DNA of 64,000 bases, taken from contig NZ_SMKN01000001.1 of the NCBI RefSeq assembly GCF_004348675.1, positions 1-64,000 of the forward strand. Direction: 5' to 3'. The translations under genes were made by a program, and so were the position numbers. This DNA is from Micromonospora sp. KC606 (GTDB lineage Bacteria > Actinomycetota > Actinomycetes > Mycobacteriales > Micromonosporaceae). Below are positions 26,802-35,386 of this stretch, in pieces; within the stretch, counting starts at the first letter, position 1; the number at the start of each line of letters is the position of its first letter. Below the pieces are notes generated by a model, which was not told the origin of the DNA, did no database searches, and worked only from the letters and a program-made list of their open reading frames with translations.

Positions 26802-27323
26802 ATGAGATCCGTACGTCTCCGGCGGCTCGCGCGTGCCGCACTGCCCGGCGTCGTTGCCGTCAGGGCCAGCGCACTGCTCGCCCCTGGCGACGGGCGGGCA
26901 CAGCCGGCCGACGCCGGTGTGCCGGCCGCAAGCGACGACTCCGGCGCCGCGAAGGCGGTGACCGACGCGGGCGCGACCGCCGAACAGGTCGCCGACAGCA
27001 CCGCTCGGCTCCAGGCGGTCGTCGGCGAGTTCGATCGCGTAGCCGGCATCCCCCACACCGCCTGGGGTGTGGACGTGGTGAACCGCCAAGTGATGGCCGA
27101 GGTGGGCAGCGGGGCCGGCCAGGCCGATCTGGCGAAGCTGCGGGCCATCGCCGTGACCCATCGAACGCTCGTGCGGATCGCTCGATTCGGCGGCACGATC
27201 GCACTCGGCGTCAACGGCGCAGACCACATCGAGTTGCGGGACGGCAAGAGACGTCCGGCCGACTCCAACGTCCCTGACAAAGGTAACCGCCACGGCCGAT
27301 TCCTTGTCAGCGCGGTCCACTGA
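26802..27323 (+). CDS. Secreted protein resembling a protease prodomain only
   Basis: A 173-residue protein with a signal-like N-terminus: basic R-S-V-R-L-R-R, then hydrophobic to about residue 27. The region 60-140 resembles the prodomain of streptogrisin/alpha-lytic S1 proteases: T-A-W-G-V-D-V-V-N-R-Q-V, then a helix A-D-L-A-K-L-R-A-I-A-V-T. The protease domain that should follow is absent, with no catalytic His, Asp or Ser motif before the stop or in the next frames. It may be a truncated zymogen or a stand-alone prodomain-type chaperone or inhibitor. It is divergent from the AfsR gene, only 84 bases away. Confidence 0.5.
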   Translation: MRSVRLRRLARAALPGVVAVRASALLAPGDGRAQPADAGVPAASDDSGAAKAVTDAGATAEQVADSTARLQAVVGEFDRVAGIPHTAWGVDVVNRQVMAEVGSGAGQADLAKLRAIAVTHRTLVRIARFGGTIALGVNGADHIELRDGKRRPADSNVPDKGNRHGRFLVSAVH

Positions 27324-27455
27324 ACTCAGTACACCGGCGACTGGTTCAACTCACCGCGACCGGGCCCGGATCACCCCAGAGCCGGCAACCCTTCCCGCAG
27401 CAGAGACTCACGCCAGCAGCGTGAACAGTGCACCAGAAACAGGTAGGAGTAACAC

Positions 27456-27944
27456 ATGCGACGAATCCTGGCAATGGCCTTCGCGGCGCTCGTTGCCACC
27501 ACCGGGGTCGTGGTGACGAGTGCCGGCCCGGCAAGCGCGGTCAACGTGCGCTACCGGGCGGCGCAGTCCTGCACCGTCAACGGCAAGTCGTTCCACGCCG
27601 ACATTCACACCTACGGCAAGCCGACGCCGGAAGGGGCTCCCGCCTACACCGAAGTCCAGCTCTGGGGCTTCTACTTCGAGGCGGGCGCGCAGCCCAGGCG
27701 CGTCGAAGCCCGCAAGGCGGTCTGGCGGGATGGCTCCTGGCAGGACGCCGGACCGCTCGGCTACGAAACGGACGTGGTCTCCGGCGGATGGCGAGCGGGC
27801 AACATCGACACCAAGCAATCAATTGGCTACATCACGCGCACCATGCCGACCGCCATCCTGATCCGCGGCTTCGCGGGGCCCCTACACAACATCGACATGT
27901 GTCGCGTCATCCTGCGGCCGTACGACCTGTACTGGGTAGGCTGA
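27456..27944 (+). CDS. Secreted protein, 162 aa, unknown function
   Basis: The gene has a clear ribosome site (AGGAG about 9 bases before ATG 27456). Signal peptide residues 1-28 run M-R-R-I-L then a hydrophobic run ending P-A-S-A. The mature part of about 134 residues is beta-rich and has two Cys (in Q-S-C-T and D-M-C-R), near its two ends, that could form a disulfide. The aromatic-rich strands (L-W-G-F-Y-F-E, Y-D-L-Y-W) suggest a small beta-barrel. I recognise no family. A strong hairpin follows, so it is a single-gene unit. Confidence 0.8.
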   Translation: MRRILAMAFAALVATTGVVVTSAGPASAVNVRYRAAQSCTVNGKSFHADIHTYGKPTPEGAPAYTEVQLWGFYFEAGAQPRRVEARKAVWRDGSWQDAGPLGYETDVVSGGWRAGNIDTKQSIGYITRTMPTAILIRGFAGPLHNIDMCRVILRPYDLYWVG

Positions 27945-27969
27945 CCTTACCTCGGGAGACTGGAACGTT

Positions 27970-28001
27970 CGAGCGTGCCCGCCAACGTGCGGGCACGCTC
28001 G
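27970..28001 (+). terminator. Terminator-like hairpin, 13-bp perfect stem
   Basis: CGAGCGTGCCCGC, a six-base loop and GCGGGCACGCTCG lie 26 bases after the secreted-protein stop. The stretch from here to 28348 contains no recognisable gene, only a short A-run near 28175. Confidence 0.85.
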
Positions 28002-28348
28002 CCAGCGTCGGCCCCCACGCCGTACCTGGTCGCGACCATCGTGCGCGCTCGACGAACGGCCCGGCTTCTGTGCATCGTGTGATGATGCGCGCCGCCACCC
28101 CCACGCGTGGCCGGGGTCGCCGACACTGCAACGGCTGCGGCGACGGGCCCGGGAGGACGCCAGGGAACGTCTAAAAAAACTCCAGCGTGACCAGCTCACA
28201 TCCCCATGCCGGCTCTTCGGAGAAATCACTTCCCGGACCCGCCAAACCCCAACCTAGAACCCCACTTCCGACGGCGGCTCTACACACAGAGGAAAGCCAA
28301 TAGAGTGCATCTGATCTTGTCGGTCCGGACGGTTGAAGTCGCGGCCGA

Positions 28349-28917
28349 TTAGTCGCCCGCGATCTCGGCGAGTCTGCCGAGCACCGCACCGGCTTGGGCT
28401 TGGCCCCAACGGTCACCGACCCGTTGGAACAGGGTGCGGCTTTTTCGGCGTCCTCGGCGGACCCGCTCATGTCGCCGCGGACGTGGCGTTGTAGGGCGCG
28501 GACGCTGAGGGCGGCGGCGAGGCCCCATCGGTCGCCGATGTCCTCGAACGCGGCCAGCGCGGCATGGACGAGTGTCTCACCGACCGGCATGTCGCCGAAC
28601 CTGGTCGCGGCGTAGCCGAGGAACCAGCCAGCCATCGCGCGTTCGCGAGGGTCGGTGACGGCGTCGTGCAGACGCAGCGCGGCGGTGCTGTCCGTGGGCT
28701 CGCCGGTGAGAAGCCGGAATCCGGCGTGCCAGGCCGCGAGCGTGGTACTGCCTGCGACTGCCGTCGCTCGCCGTGCCTCGGTGAGCCGCCCACTCAGGAA
28801 CCAGTACCACACCAGCGCACGCGTCAGGCGAGGCGCGCAGCGGTCGTCGCCGAGCGCGCGGCGCAGGTTGCTGCTCTCGGTGTCGAGATGGCGCAGCCAG
28901 CGCTGCTGGTCTGACCC
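28349..28917 (-). pseudogene. AfsR/BTAD-type regulator, C-terminal TPR fragment
   Basis: The leftward frame from about 28917 (R-W-L-R-H-L-D-T-E-S-S-N-L-R-R-A-L) through Y-W-F-L-S-G-R-L and paired helices (W-F-L-G-Y-A-A-T-R-F-G, R-W-G-L-A-A-A-L-S-V-R-A-L) is the helical repeat region of large SARP/LuxR regulators. A single extra base near 28432 shifts the frame. With it removed the gene would end F-Q-R-V-G-D-R-W-G-Q-A-Q-A with a stop at 28349. The DNA-binding and ATPase parts are gone; the sequence meets an IS110 fragment at about 28915. Confidence 0.65.
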
Positions 28918-29389
28918 GCAAATCGTGCGCGTCTCGCCGAAACTGATGGCGCACGCCCGGGATGGCGCACGCAGCTACGGCGAGTCCGACCCGATCGACG
29001 CCCTGGCCGTCGCCCGCGCCGCCCTACGCAAACCGGGCTGCGCCACCCTCACCGTCGCGAAGGTCCTCGGGCGAGACCGCTGACATCCCCCGCTTCCGCT
29101 CCCGACACGCCTACGCCTGCCACAACAGCACCACCGCTGTCGGTGTGGTCCGGTAACCCTGACCGACATCGCCTATCTCGAACGGGAAACCGGCAGCTCA
29201 ATGCCGCCCTACACCTCATTGTCCCTCACCCAGGCCCACTACCACCCCAACGCCCGCGCCCATCTACAGCAACGCCGCACCATCAAGGAGTCCCTCCGAG
29301 CATTCGTGCGCCGCCTGTCCGACGTCGTCTACCGAGCCCAGCTTGCCGATATCACCCGCCTACCAACCCTGACTCCTCAAGCTGTTTGA
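28915..29389 (+). pseudogene. IS110-family transposase remnant
   Basis: The first piece reads R-V-S-P-K-L-M-A-H-A-R-D-G-A-R-S-Y-G-E-S-D-P-I-D-A-L-A (28935-29025), the DEDD-type N-domain. After a large internal deletion come R-F-R-S-R-H-A-Y-A-C-H-N, then in another frame N-R-Q-L-N-A-A-L-H, and finally A-H-Y-H-P-N-A-R-A with R-R-L-S-D-V-V-Y-R (to 29389). These are the transposase_20 C-terminal blocks in order, with two frameshifts. The element cannot move. From 29390 to 29699 I find nothing recognisable. Confidence 0.75.
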
Positions 29390-29699
29390 CATAGGAGCAA
29401 GGGGACATGCCCACCGTGGGCGACGCGGCTGCGGCGCAGCACGAGCCTGGGAAGAAAAGGTCCAGCCCTCTGGTGCGCCGTTCGGTCGGTTCGCTTGCCC
29501 GAAACGCTACGGCCGCTCGCCGGACTGAACGGACCGGACGGCGCGGCTCGTCGAACGCCCATGCGCCGGCGGCTTGGTCACGGTCGAGGAGCTGGACTGT
29601 CGAAGAATTTCGGTTCACGGTTGCCCGCTAGCCACTGCCACGCCGAACGACACCCCTATACATCGAGGTGCCACTATCTTCGATGCTCGGGAGGCACCC

Positions 29700-30359
29700 A
29701 TGGCCCGTACCTTGCGCTGGACCGCCGCGCTGCTGGCCGCTGTCACCGCCGTCACCACCCTGACCGCCGCTCCCGCCTACGCCGAGACCTACTCCGCCGA
29801 CCTGCGCACCGCGGTGGCAGACCTGCCCGTCGCCGCCGAGGTCCGTACCGGCTACAGCCGAGACCTCTTCCCCCACTGGAAAGACGCCGACGGCGACGGC
29901 TGCAACACCCGATACGAAGTCCTCATCGCCGAAGCCACCACCACACCGACCATCGGCTCCGGCTGCACCCTCTCCGGCGGACGCTGGTACTCCTACTACG
30001 ACAACACCTACTGGACCCAGCCCGCCGACCTCGACATCGACCACCTGGTCCCCCTCGCCGAAGCCTGGGACTCCGGCGCCCGCACCTGGACCACCAGCCG
30101 CCGCCAGTCCTACGCCAACGACCTCGGCGACAACCGCCCCCTGGTCGCCGTCACCGACAACGTCAACCAAGCCAAAGGAGACCAGGACCCCGCCACCTGG
30201 ATGCCCTCCCACAGCCCCGCCCACTGCCGCTACATCACCGAATGGGTCGCGGTGAAGATCCGCTGGCACCTCACCGTCGACACCACCGAGAAGAACACCC
30301 TCACCAACTGGGCCAACACCTGCTCCAACGTCACCATCACCGTCGTCCACGCTTTCTGA
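29700..30359 (+). CDS. Secreted HNH-type nuclease (DUF1524/GmrSD-C-like)
   Basis: A 219-residue exported protein. The signal peptide is about residues 1-28, ending A-P-A-Y-A. The catalytic His motif D-I-D-H-L-V-P-L-A-E-A-W lies at about 112-123. The metal-helix Asn pair sits in D-N-R-P-L-V-A-V and N-V-N-Q-A-K-G-D-Q-D-P-A, and a late Cys pair completes the fold. Such secreted nucleases are common in actinomycetes and scavenge or attack DNA outside the cell. ATG 29700 follows GGGAGG (29689-29694) by five bases. A strong hairpin follows the gene. No immunity gene is seen, so a toxin role is not supported. Confidence 0.88.
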   Translation: MARTLRWTAALLAAVTAVTTLTAAPAYAETYSADLRTAVADLPVAAEVRTGYSRDLFPHWKDADGDGCNTRYEVLIAEATTTPTIGSGCTLSGGRWYSYYDNTYWTQPADLDIDHLVPLAEAWDSGARTWTTSRRQSYANDLGDNRPLVAVTDNVNQAKGDQDPATWMPSHSPAHCRYITEWVAVKIRWHLTVDTTEKNTLTNWANTCSNVTITVVHAF

Positions 30360-30427
30360 CAGCCCCCCCTTGCACGCTGGTTCGACAACCCCAAGCGCGC
30401 AGAGACGAGCTGAGACGGACGGGCCGA

Positions 30428-30464
30428 GACCGGTCCCCGCGCCGCATCGGCGCGGGGACCGGTC
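30428..30464 (+). terminator. Terminator-like hairpin, 16-bp perfect stem
   Basis: GACCGGTCCCCGCGCC, a five-base loop and its exact complement lie about 70 bases after the nuclease stop. Between here and 30898 there is no intact gene, only the diverged repeat at 30753-30807. Confidence 0.85.
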
Positions 30465-30752
30465 GCCGTTGGCCTGCGGCCGACGCTGCTCCACCTGCAC
30501 ATAGCCTGGCCAGCAGCCCAGCGGCGACCCCGCGACCTGCTCAGATTCGCCGGCAACCCACCGCACCCGCCACCTCCCCGCGATGAGCTGTGGACAACTG
30601 TGGTGGATGTGGATAGCCCCCTGATCATGGCCGGTTGTGGTAGCAACCTCAGTGTCGGCGTACAGGTTCCGAGTGCAGAGGTAGGTACGGCTGCAGCTGC
30701 ACACCGCGCCGAGTTCGGTCTACTCCGGCGACTCGCCGCCTGACAGCGGCAA

Positions 30753-30807
30753 TCCAAGTTGGTGACGCTGCGAGACGGGTGTTGCTAAGTCAGGCGTTCC
30801 CTCGGCA
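30753..30807 (-). repeat. Diverged repeat, copy 2 (partner 14068-14123)
   Basis: This is the second copy of the segment seen at 14068-14123. On the minus strand it lies in a frame that ends in S-Q-R-H-Q-L-G-L-P-L-S and stops at 30720. The gene it once belonged to is otherwise unrecognisable here, so it is probably a remnant of the same family as the 93-residue protein. Confidence 0.65.
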
Positions 30808-30898
30808 AGTAGCCGAGCCGCTGGCCGTGGATTAGGTGCCGGCGGGACCACCGCTGTCGGTCGACGCGCCCCGGGCCTAGTGGCCGTCCGGCTGGCTA

Positions 30899-31312
30899 CT
30901 AGACGGAGCTGAGGTGGTGGGCGGCGCGAGCGAACGATCGGACGAGTTCGGTCTCGTTGCCGGTGCGCCAGATCAGGCCCCATCGAGCCGGCGGGGCGTC
31001 CCGGATCGGCACATAGGCGATGTCTGGCCGCGCGTAGTAGCGGGCGGCCTGGGCGTGGACGGGCGATACGGCTTCGCCGGTGGCGAGGATCGGGATCATC
31101 TTTTGGAAGCTGGACACGGACGGGCCGACTCGGATCAGATGTCCACCTGGGGTGCGTATGGGCACCAGGATTTGGCGCCAGTAGTCAGGCCGGACCTCGC
31201 CCATGACCGTCTGGTCCGCCGGATCCTCGCAGCAGACCGACTCACGGCTGGCGCGCAGCCGGGCATCATGATCTGCCGCGAGTCGCGTGCCGCGCCCTGG
31301 TCGCCATGTCAC
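30899..31312 (-). pseudogene. LysR-type regulator, C-terminal fragment
   Basis: The leftward frame ending at 30899 carries V-G-P-S-V-S-S-F-Q-K-M-I, A-T-G-E-A-V-S-P-V-H-A-Q-A-A-R-Y-Y and I-A-Y-V-P-I-R-D-A-P-P-A-R-W-G-L-I-W-R. These are the last third of a LysR substrate-binding domain. The DNA-binding domain is missing, and the upstream part (C-C-E-D-P-A-D) is unrelated. It lies divergent to the PLP enzyme gene, which it may once have regulated. Confidence 0.6.
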
Positions 31313-31463
31313 CCTCCGTGACTTCGGTCAGCTCTGCTATGGCGCACGCTCGTGCCGAGATGAGGGCGCTCGGTCCATCCTGGAAGTGGGTCAACGGGTG
31401 CTCGCCCGAGTCCGTACGCTGAGTTCTGGCCGCGCATCGATTTCACCATGACCGAGGGGTGCC

Positions 31464-32564
31464 GTGAGTGATCTTGACGACCGGACGCAGGCTGGCGCAC
31501 GCCGATGGGCGCGGCAGGCGCTGACACGGCTACGTTCCGAGGCCGCCGCCGAGCAACCCGTTCCGTTGCGCCGCTACCCGTTGCCGGAGCGGTGGCGCGT
31601 CTCGCTGTTCTTTCGGGACGAGTCCCGGCGTCCGACTGGAAGCCTGAAGCACCACTTGGTCCGGCGACTCATGGAAGATGCGGTCGCCCGAGGGGATATT
31701 CGGCAGGGCACCACCGTGATCGAAGCCACCGCCGGTAACACCGCGATCGCTACCGCCTACTTTGCGCAGATGATCGGCGTGCCTTTCATTGCCGTGGTGC
31801 CGGGCAAGACCTCGCCGGCGAAACGGGAACGGATCGAGCGATACGGCGGACGCTGCCATACGTTCGATCCGCCAGCGGCTATCTATGAGGAAGCCGCCCG
31901 TCTCGCCGCCGAACTCGACGGCCACTACCTCGACCACCTCGTCTGCGCGGTGCACGCTGAGGACTGGCGTGGCCCAGACAGTGTCGGTGCGGCTATGTTG
32001 GCACAGGTCATGGCCCAGGAAGGCTGCCCGCCTGCCTGGGCGGTCGTAGGCGCCGGCACAGGATCAACCAGCGCGGCACTGGGACGGCACATCCGTTACC
32101 ACGGCTATCCCACCAACCTCGTGGTGGTAGATCCCGAGAACTCGGCTTATTGGCCCAGTTGGGTCACCGACTACACCGGCTACGGAACCGGAATGCCGTC
32201 CCGGATCGAAGGTATCGGGCGGCCTCGTGTAGAGCCAGCATTCCTGCCCTCAGTCATCGATCTCGCAATGCCGGTACCGGATGCGGCCAGTATCGCCGCC
32301 ATGCGCTATCTCTCGATGGCCACCGGCTGGTCGATCGGTCCATCTACCGGCAGCAACTTCTGGGGTGCCCTGCGCATCGCTCACCGGATGCGGGAGGACA
32401 GTGAAATAGGCAGTATCGCCACGCTGATCTGCGACGGCGCCGACGCATACCGCGGTACCTACTATGACGACAACTGGATCCGCGCGAAGCACCTCGACCC
32501 AGGCCCATACACCGAGACGATCGACCGGTTCCTCACCGACGGCCAGTGGACCGAGCCCTCTTGA
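31464..32564 (+). CDS. Cysteine-synthase-family PLP enzyme (Cds1-like)
   Basis: A 366-residue fold type II PLP enzyme. The cofactor Lys is in P-T-G-S-L-K-H-H-L (about residue 58). The E-A-T-A-G-N-T-A-I-A loop at about 87-96 binds substrate, and the phosphate-binding Gly-rich loop is G-A-G-T-G-S-T-S at about 196-203. A C-terminal G-P-S-T-G-S-N loop lies near 294-300. The long form with W-R-G-P-D-S resembles mycobacterial Cds1, an L-cysteine desulfhydrase, rather than the shorter CysK; both activities are possible. GTG 31464 follows GAGGGG by about five bases. The gene stands alone. Confidence 0.82.
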   Translation: MSDLDDRTQAGARRWARQALTRLRSEAAAEQPVPLRRYPLPERWRVSLFFRDESRRPTGSLKHHLVRRLMEDAVARGDIRQGTTVIEATAGNTAIATAYFAQMIGVPFIAVVPGKTSPAKRERIERYGGRCHTFDPPAAIYEEAARLAAELDGHYLDHLVCAVHAEDWRGPDSVGAAMLAQVMAQEGCPPAWAVVGAGTGSTSAALGRHIRYHGYPTNLVVVDPENSAYWPSWVTDYTGYGTGMPSRIEGIGRPRVEPAFLPSVIDLAMPVPDAASIAAMRYLSMATGWSIGPSTGSNFWGALRIAHRMREDSEIGSIATLICDGADAYRGTYYDDNWIRAKHLDPGPYTETIDRFLTDGQWTEPS

Positions 32565-32891
32565 CATGTGCTCGGTGCACGGATCTTCCGCAGATCGTGC
32601 GAGTGCTCGCCCGGCGCGAATCGTGGATCGATGGCGGGAAGTCAGGCGTCAAAAGCCTGCCATGGCCGAGCGAGCGGCAACGATGGTCGAGATCCCCATG
32701 GTCATGGCCGGCGCCGCCGGCGTACAGCACCTCCCACCCAGCCTGGAGGCGGCCTATCAGGTCGGAAACCGACCTGGCCCGCTTCTGCATGGAGCTGAAA
32801 GACTCCCTGAAGCTGGCCCGGACCGCGACCCCTCCTGGGTGTGCTTCCCCGCCATGACCCGGGGCCTGACGGGGTCGGACATCATCGAGGC
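32565..32891. other. About 330 bases without a clear gene
   Basis: The stretch between the PLP enzyme and the membrane protein has no reading frame with a recognisable domain. A short frame near 32662 (M-A-E-R-A-A-T-M-V-E-I-P) does not extend to anything known. It may hold promoter elements for the downstream gene. Confidence 0.5.
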
Positions 32892-33659
32892 ATGGACGAC
32901 CTTTTGATCAATCTGCTGGCAAGCGTCATCGCCGGGACGGCCGTCTGGCTCGCGGGGTTCCTGCTGCGTCGGCGCAAGCTGAACCGGGCACGCGCCTTCT
33001 TCGGGCTCACCGCCGGGGCGAGCTGTCTCCTGGTGGCATCCCGGCACGCGTCGTCGCCGCGCGAAGCCAGCGTCCACCGCCGCGACGTCGCCGCGCTGGT
33101 GGAGCTGGCGACCATCGCCCGGGAATGCGGCGCGTACGCGGACCGGGTCGGCGAGAACCAGCCGACCGGGGAGATTGGCCGGCTGACCGAGTTCTGTGTC
33201 GGCGGCCCCGGCGGCGCGAGCCCGCGCAGCGCCACACATGTACGCGCGATCCTCCGTGGTGTGACGTACGAGGTCTTCGACGAGGAGAAGCGCCGGATGT
33301 CGTTCACGGTCGGCGGCACCGAGTACGTCTTCAGCCCGGAGACCAGCTACGTCCTGCTCGCCCGGTTCTGGGGGCCGGCCGGCGGGCGCCCGGTGTTCTT
33401 CATTGGCGGCCTGAGCGCGGGCAGCAACCTCGCCGGTGCCCGCTACCTGTCCAGGCACCACTTCGAACTCGCCCGTACGTTCGGTGCCGACCGGCCGTTC
33501 GCGCTGGTGCTGAGAATCGTCGAGCCAGCCGCGTACGGCACCGACTTCACCGAGCTGGTCGCCGACGTGACCGACGTCGCGTTCCAGCCGCTTCCGCAGC
33601 CGGACGACGGGTCGACCTCCCAGCCACCTGAAATGCTAAACACACGCGCCCGCAGCTGA
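32892..33659 (+). CDS. Membrane-anchored protein, 255 aa, unknown
   Basis: ATG 32892 starts a protein with one hydrophobic helix at about residues 4-24, a basic stop-transfer (L-R-R-R-K-L-N-R), a second weaker hydrophobic patch at about 33-50 and a soluble domain of about 200 residues. The soluble part has alternating beta/alpha segments with R-P-V-F-F-I-G-G-L-S-A-G-S-N-L-A-G-A near 170-185, a Gly/Ser-rich loop that could bind a nucleotide or phosphate. I recognise no family. GAGG lies close before the start. It stands alone between a PLP enzyme and an ATP-grasp remnant. Confidence 0.6.
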   Translation: MDDLLINLLASVIAGTAVWLAGFLLRRRKLNRARAFFGLTAGASCLLVASRHASSPREASVHRRDVAALVELATIARECGAYADRVGENQPTGEIGRLTEFCVGGPGGASPRSATHVRAILRGVTYEVFDEEKRRMSFTVGGTEYVFSPETSYVLLARFWGPAGGRPVFFIGGLSAGSNLAGARYLSRHHFELARTFGADRPFALVLRIVEPAAYGTDFTELVADVTDVAFQPLPQPDDGSTSQPPEMLNTRARS

Positions 33660-33779
33660 GCCCTCTTCCAGGACGGAACGACAAAGGCAGCGCGGAGTTG
33701 GGCGTCCTGATCTCCGCTGAGGGCATGAGGTTGGAATACCGTTGGAGGTCATGCCGCCGGGTCGGGCAGCATCGGGCGC

Positions 33780-34194
33780 ATGATGCTGCTCGTTTTCTGC
33801 GACCCGCTGCGGCCGCGCCGTCCGGATGAGCATTTCGTGTCGGAGGCGCGAGCGGCTTGGGAAGCGGGCTTGGTCTTTGCTGTGGTTGACCACGACGCGC
33901 TGGCCCGAGGCGACGAGGCAGAGCGGGCGGTGGCGGCCGCGCCCAGCGGCGGCACGGCCATCTATCGAGGCTGGATGCTGCGCAGCGAACGGTACGCCCG
34001 CTTCACGGACGTGCTCGCCAAGCGGAGCGTTATGGTCCGCACGACTGCCGACCAGTATCGGCGGGCGCACGAGTTGCCCCGGCTGGTATCCCGCGCTGGC
34101 GGCGGTCACGCCACGCACGGCTTGGACTAGGGGCCCTCCCCTCGGGTCCATGCGATGCGCCCCAGAGTGGATCAGGTCTCTGGCGGCCTCTTGA
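33780..34194 (+). pseudogene. ATP-grasp (DUF4343-type) N-terminal remnant
   Basis: The frame from ATG 33780 (L-L-V-F-C-D-P-L-R-P-R-R-P-D, then Y-R-G-W-M-L and T-T-A-D-Q-Y-R-R-A-H-E-L-P) matches the pre-ATP-grasp part of DUF4343-type enzymes. At about 34083 the frame shifts. The family's W-Y-P-A-L-A-A-V-T-P-R-T-A-W continues in the next frame for about 14 residues before homology ends. The ATP-binding and catalytic parts are missing, so the gene is dead. Confidence 0.55.
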
Positions 34195-34252
34195 CCGAGC
34201 GCAAGGGATGCGCGGCTGTGCCGTCGACGAGGCGGTGCGCGACGATCAACCA

Positions 34253-34627
34253 ATGCAGCGGTTCGACAGCGTCGGCCGTGACCTGGCAATGGGCACCGCC
34301 GTCCGCGCGACGATCATCAGCCATGAGCGTTGGGGAGTCATGGCCCAGGTTGTCGGGCACGAAACGGTGGGGGCGTCGGTCGACGCCGGCGTCATCGACA
34401 GCCCGTCAGGCTCACCTCGGGCACTGCCTGCGGAGTACCCGCCAGTCGGCAAGCAGGTCGACGCGGTCGTTCAGGAAATCAGCCGGTACCACCCACCTGC
34501 CTGGATACGCCTCACGATGCGGGCGGCGGACCTGCGTCGGGTTCAGCTGGCCGTGCGGATGCTGCGGCCAGCTCACGATTCTCAGCCCTGGCGGCGACGG
34601 CGTCACCGTCGATGTGCGCAGCAGTGA
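34253..34627 (+). CDS. Small protein with S1-like beta-barrel, 124 aa
   Basis: After a short lead, G-T-A-V-R-A-T-I-I-S-H-E-R-W-G-V-M-A-Q-V (about 30-49), followed by V-G-A-S-V-D and V-G-K-Q-V-D-A-V-V-Q-E-I, gives the strand order of an S1/OB RNA-binding barrel. The family core I-x-x-H-x-x-W-G-V is clear. Such small actinomycete proteins are of unknown function. ATG 34253 is chosen, but an upstream start at 34208 is possible. The last 15 residues are Arg-rich and may lie beyond the original end. Confidence 0.5.
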   Translation: MQRFDSVGRDLAMGTAVRATIISHERWGVMAQVVGHETVGASVDAGVIDSPSGSPRALPAEYPPVGKQVDAVVQEISRYHPPAWIRLTMRAADLRRVQLAVRMLRPAHDSQPWRRRRHRRCAQQ

Positions 34628-35098
34628 GGGACCGGGATGTGCGTCTTTTGCCGCGCACCGGTCCTGTCTGGTTGGCCGCCTCAATCCGGACTTCGACGGC
34701 GACCGGGCACGCGTCGAGGCCGTGGGACGCGACCAACCGCCACCTCCAGTGATCGGAGATCAATCGCCCTGTCAGCAGCACCAACCGCCCGGATGAACCC
34801 TCGCAGACGCACGAGATCGAGTACACGCACATGCCGCCGATCGTGCGTGCCGACAACGTTCGAGGTGTCTGGGCCTGGTGCGGGCGAGTGCGGACGCGGT
34901 GGCGAGAGGTCGGCCGAGCCGGCGGGCTGTCGGCCGCCGAAGCCGCAGGTTCGACGAGGGGGGGTCTAGCTTGGGCTGCGGCCAACGCACGGTCAACGCA
35001 GGGGTGCGAGCAGATCAAGGTCGCTTCCCGTGGCTGTTTGCGTTATGGGACGGTTGTCGTGGCGCGAACGAGCGCAGTCCGGGATAGCCTAGGCGTAT
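34628..35098. other. About 470 bases without a recognisable gene
   Basis: No reading frame on either strand shows domain features or a good ribosome site. Codon bias is mixed. A TAGCCT near 35085 could be a -10 box for the gene at 35099, which would then be leaderless or nearly so. Confidence 0.5.
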
Positions 35099-35386
35099 AT
35101 GGCTACCTATCGCAGCGCCTCAGTGCTTCTTTCCTCGGACGGCACCAGGACTCCTGGCACCGCCGCGCTCTTCGCCGAGCCTGCTCGCAAGGGTGGGACC
35201 CCGCCGTGGGCAGGTGACTTCCGACCCGCCAACAGTGCCGGCAGCGGTCCCAAGAACGCGGTCGGGCAGACCTTTACGTTGGAGCTGCCCGACGGCAGCA
35301 CCGGCAAGGTCGTGGTCCAGAGTCTCAAGCGCGGGAAGGGCGGCGTCGTGCTGGCGTTGATGGGCGAGGACGCACCCCCCTTCTGA
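35099..35386 (+). CDS. Small hypothetical protein, 95 aa
   Basis: ATG 35099 starts a protein with a consistent high-GC codon pattern. The N-terminal part is Ser/Gly/Pro-rich and probably flexible (S-D-G-T-R-T-P-G-T-A). The C-terminal half, from about residue 55, has strands F-T-L-E-L-P-D-G-S, K-V-V-V-Q-S-L and V-V-L-A-L-M like a small beta-barrel. There is no ribosome site, and a -10-like TAGCCT nine bases upstream suggests a leaderless message. Function unknown. Confidence 0.55.
   Translation: MATYRSASVLLSSDGTRTPGTAALFAEPARKGGTPPWAGDFRPANSAGSGPKNAVGQTFTLELPDGSTGKVVVQSLKRGKGGVVLALMGEDAPPF

Noticed and set aside
26718-27320. N-terminal extension of the AfsR-type gene to 27320
   Set aside because: The SARP DNA-binding domain begins exactly at GTG 26717, and the extension would be antisense to the secreted prodomain-like gene.
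29700-30359. Secreted HNH nuclease as a polymorphic toxin with immunity gene
   Set aside because: It has an ordinary Sec signal, no delivery domain and no small immunity-like gene next to it; a terminator follows directly.
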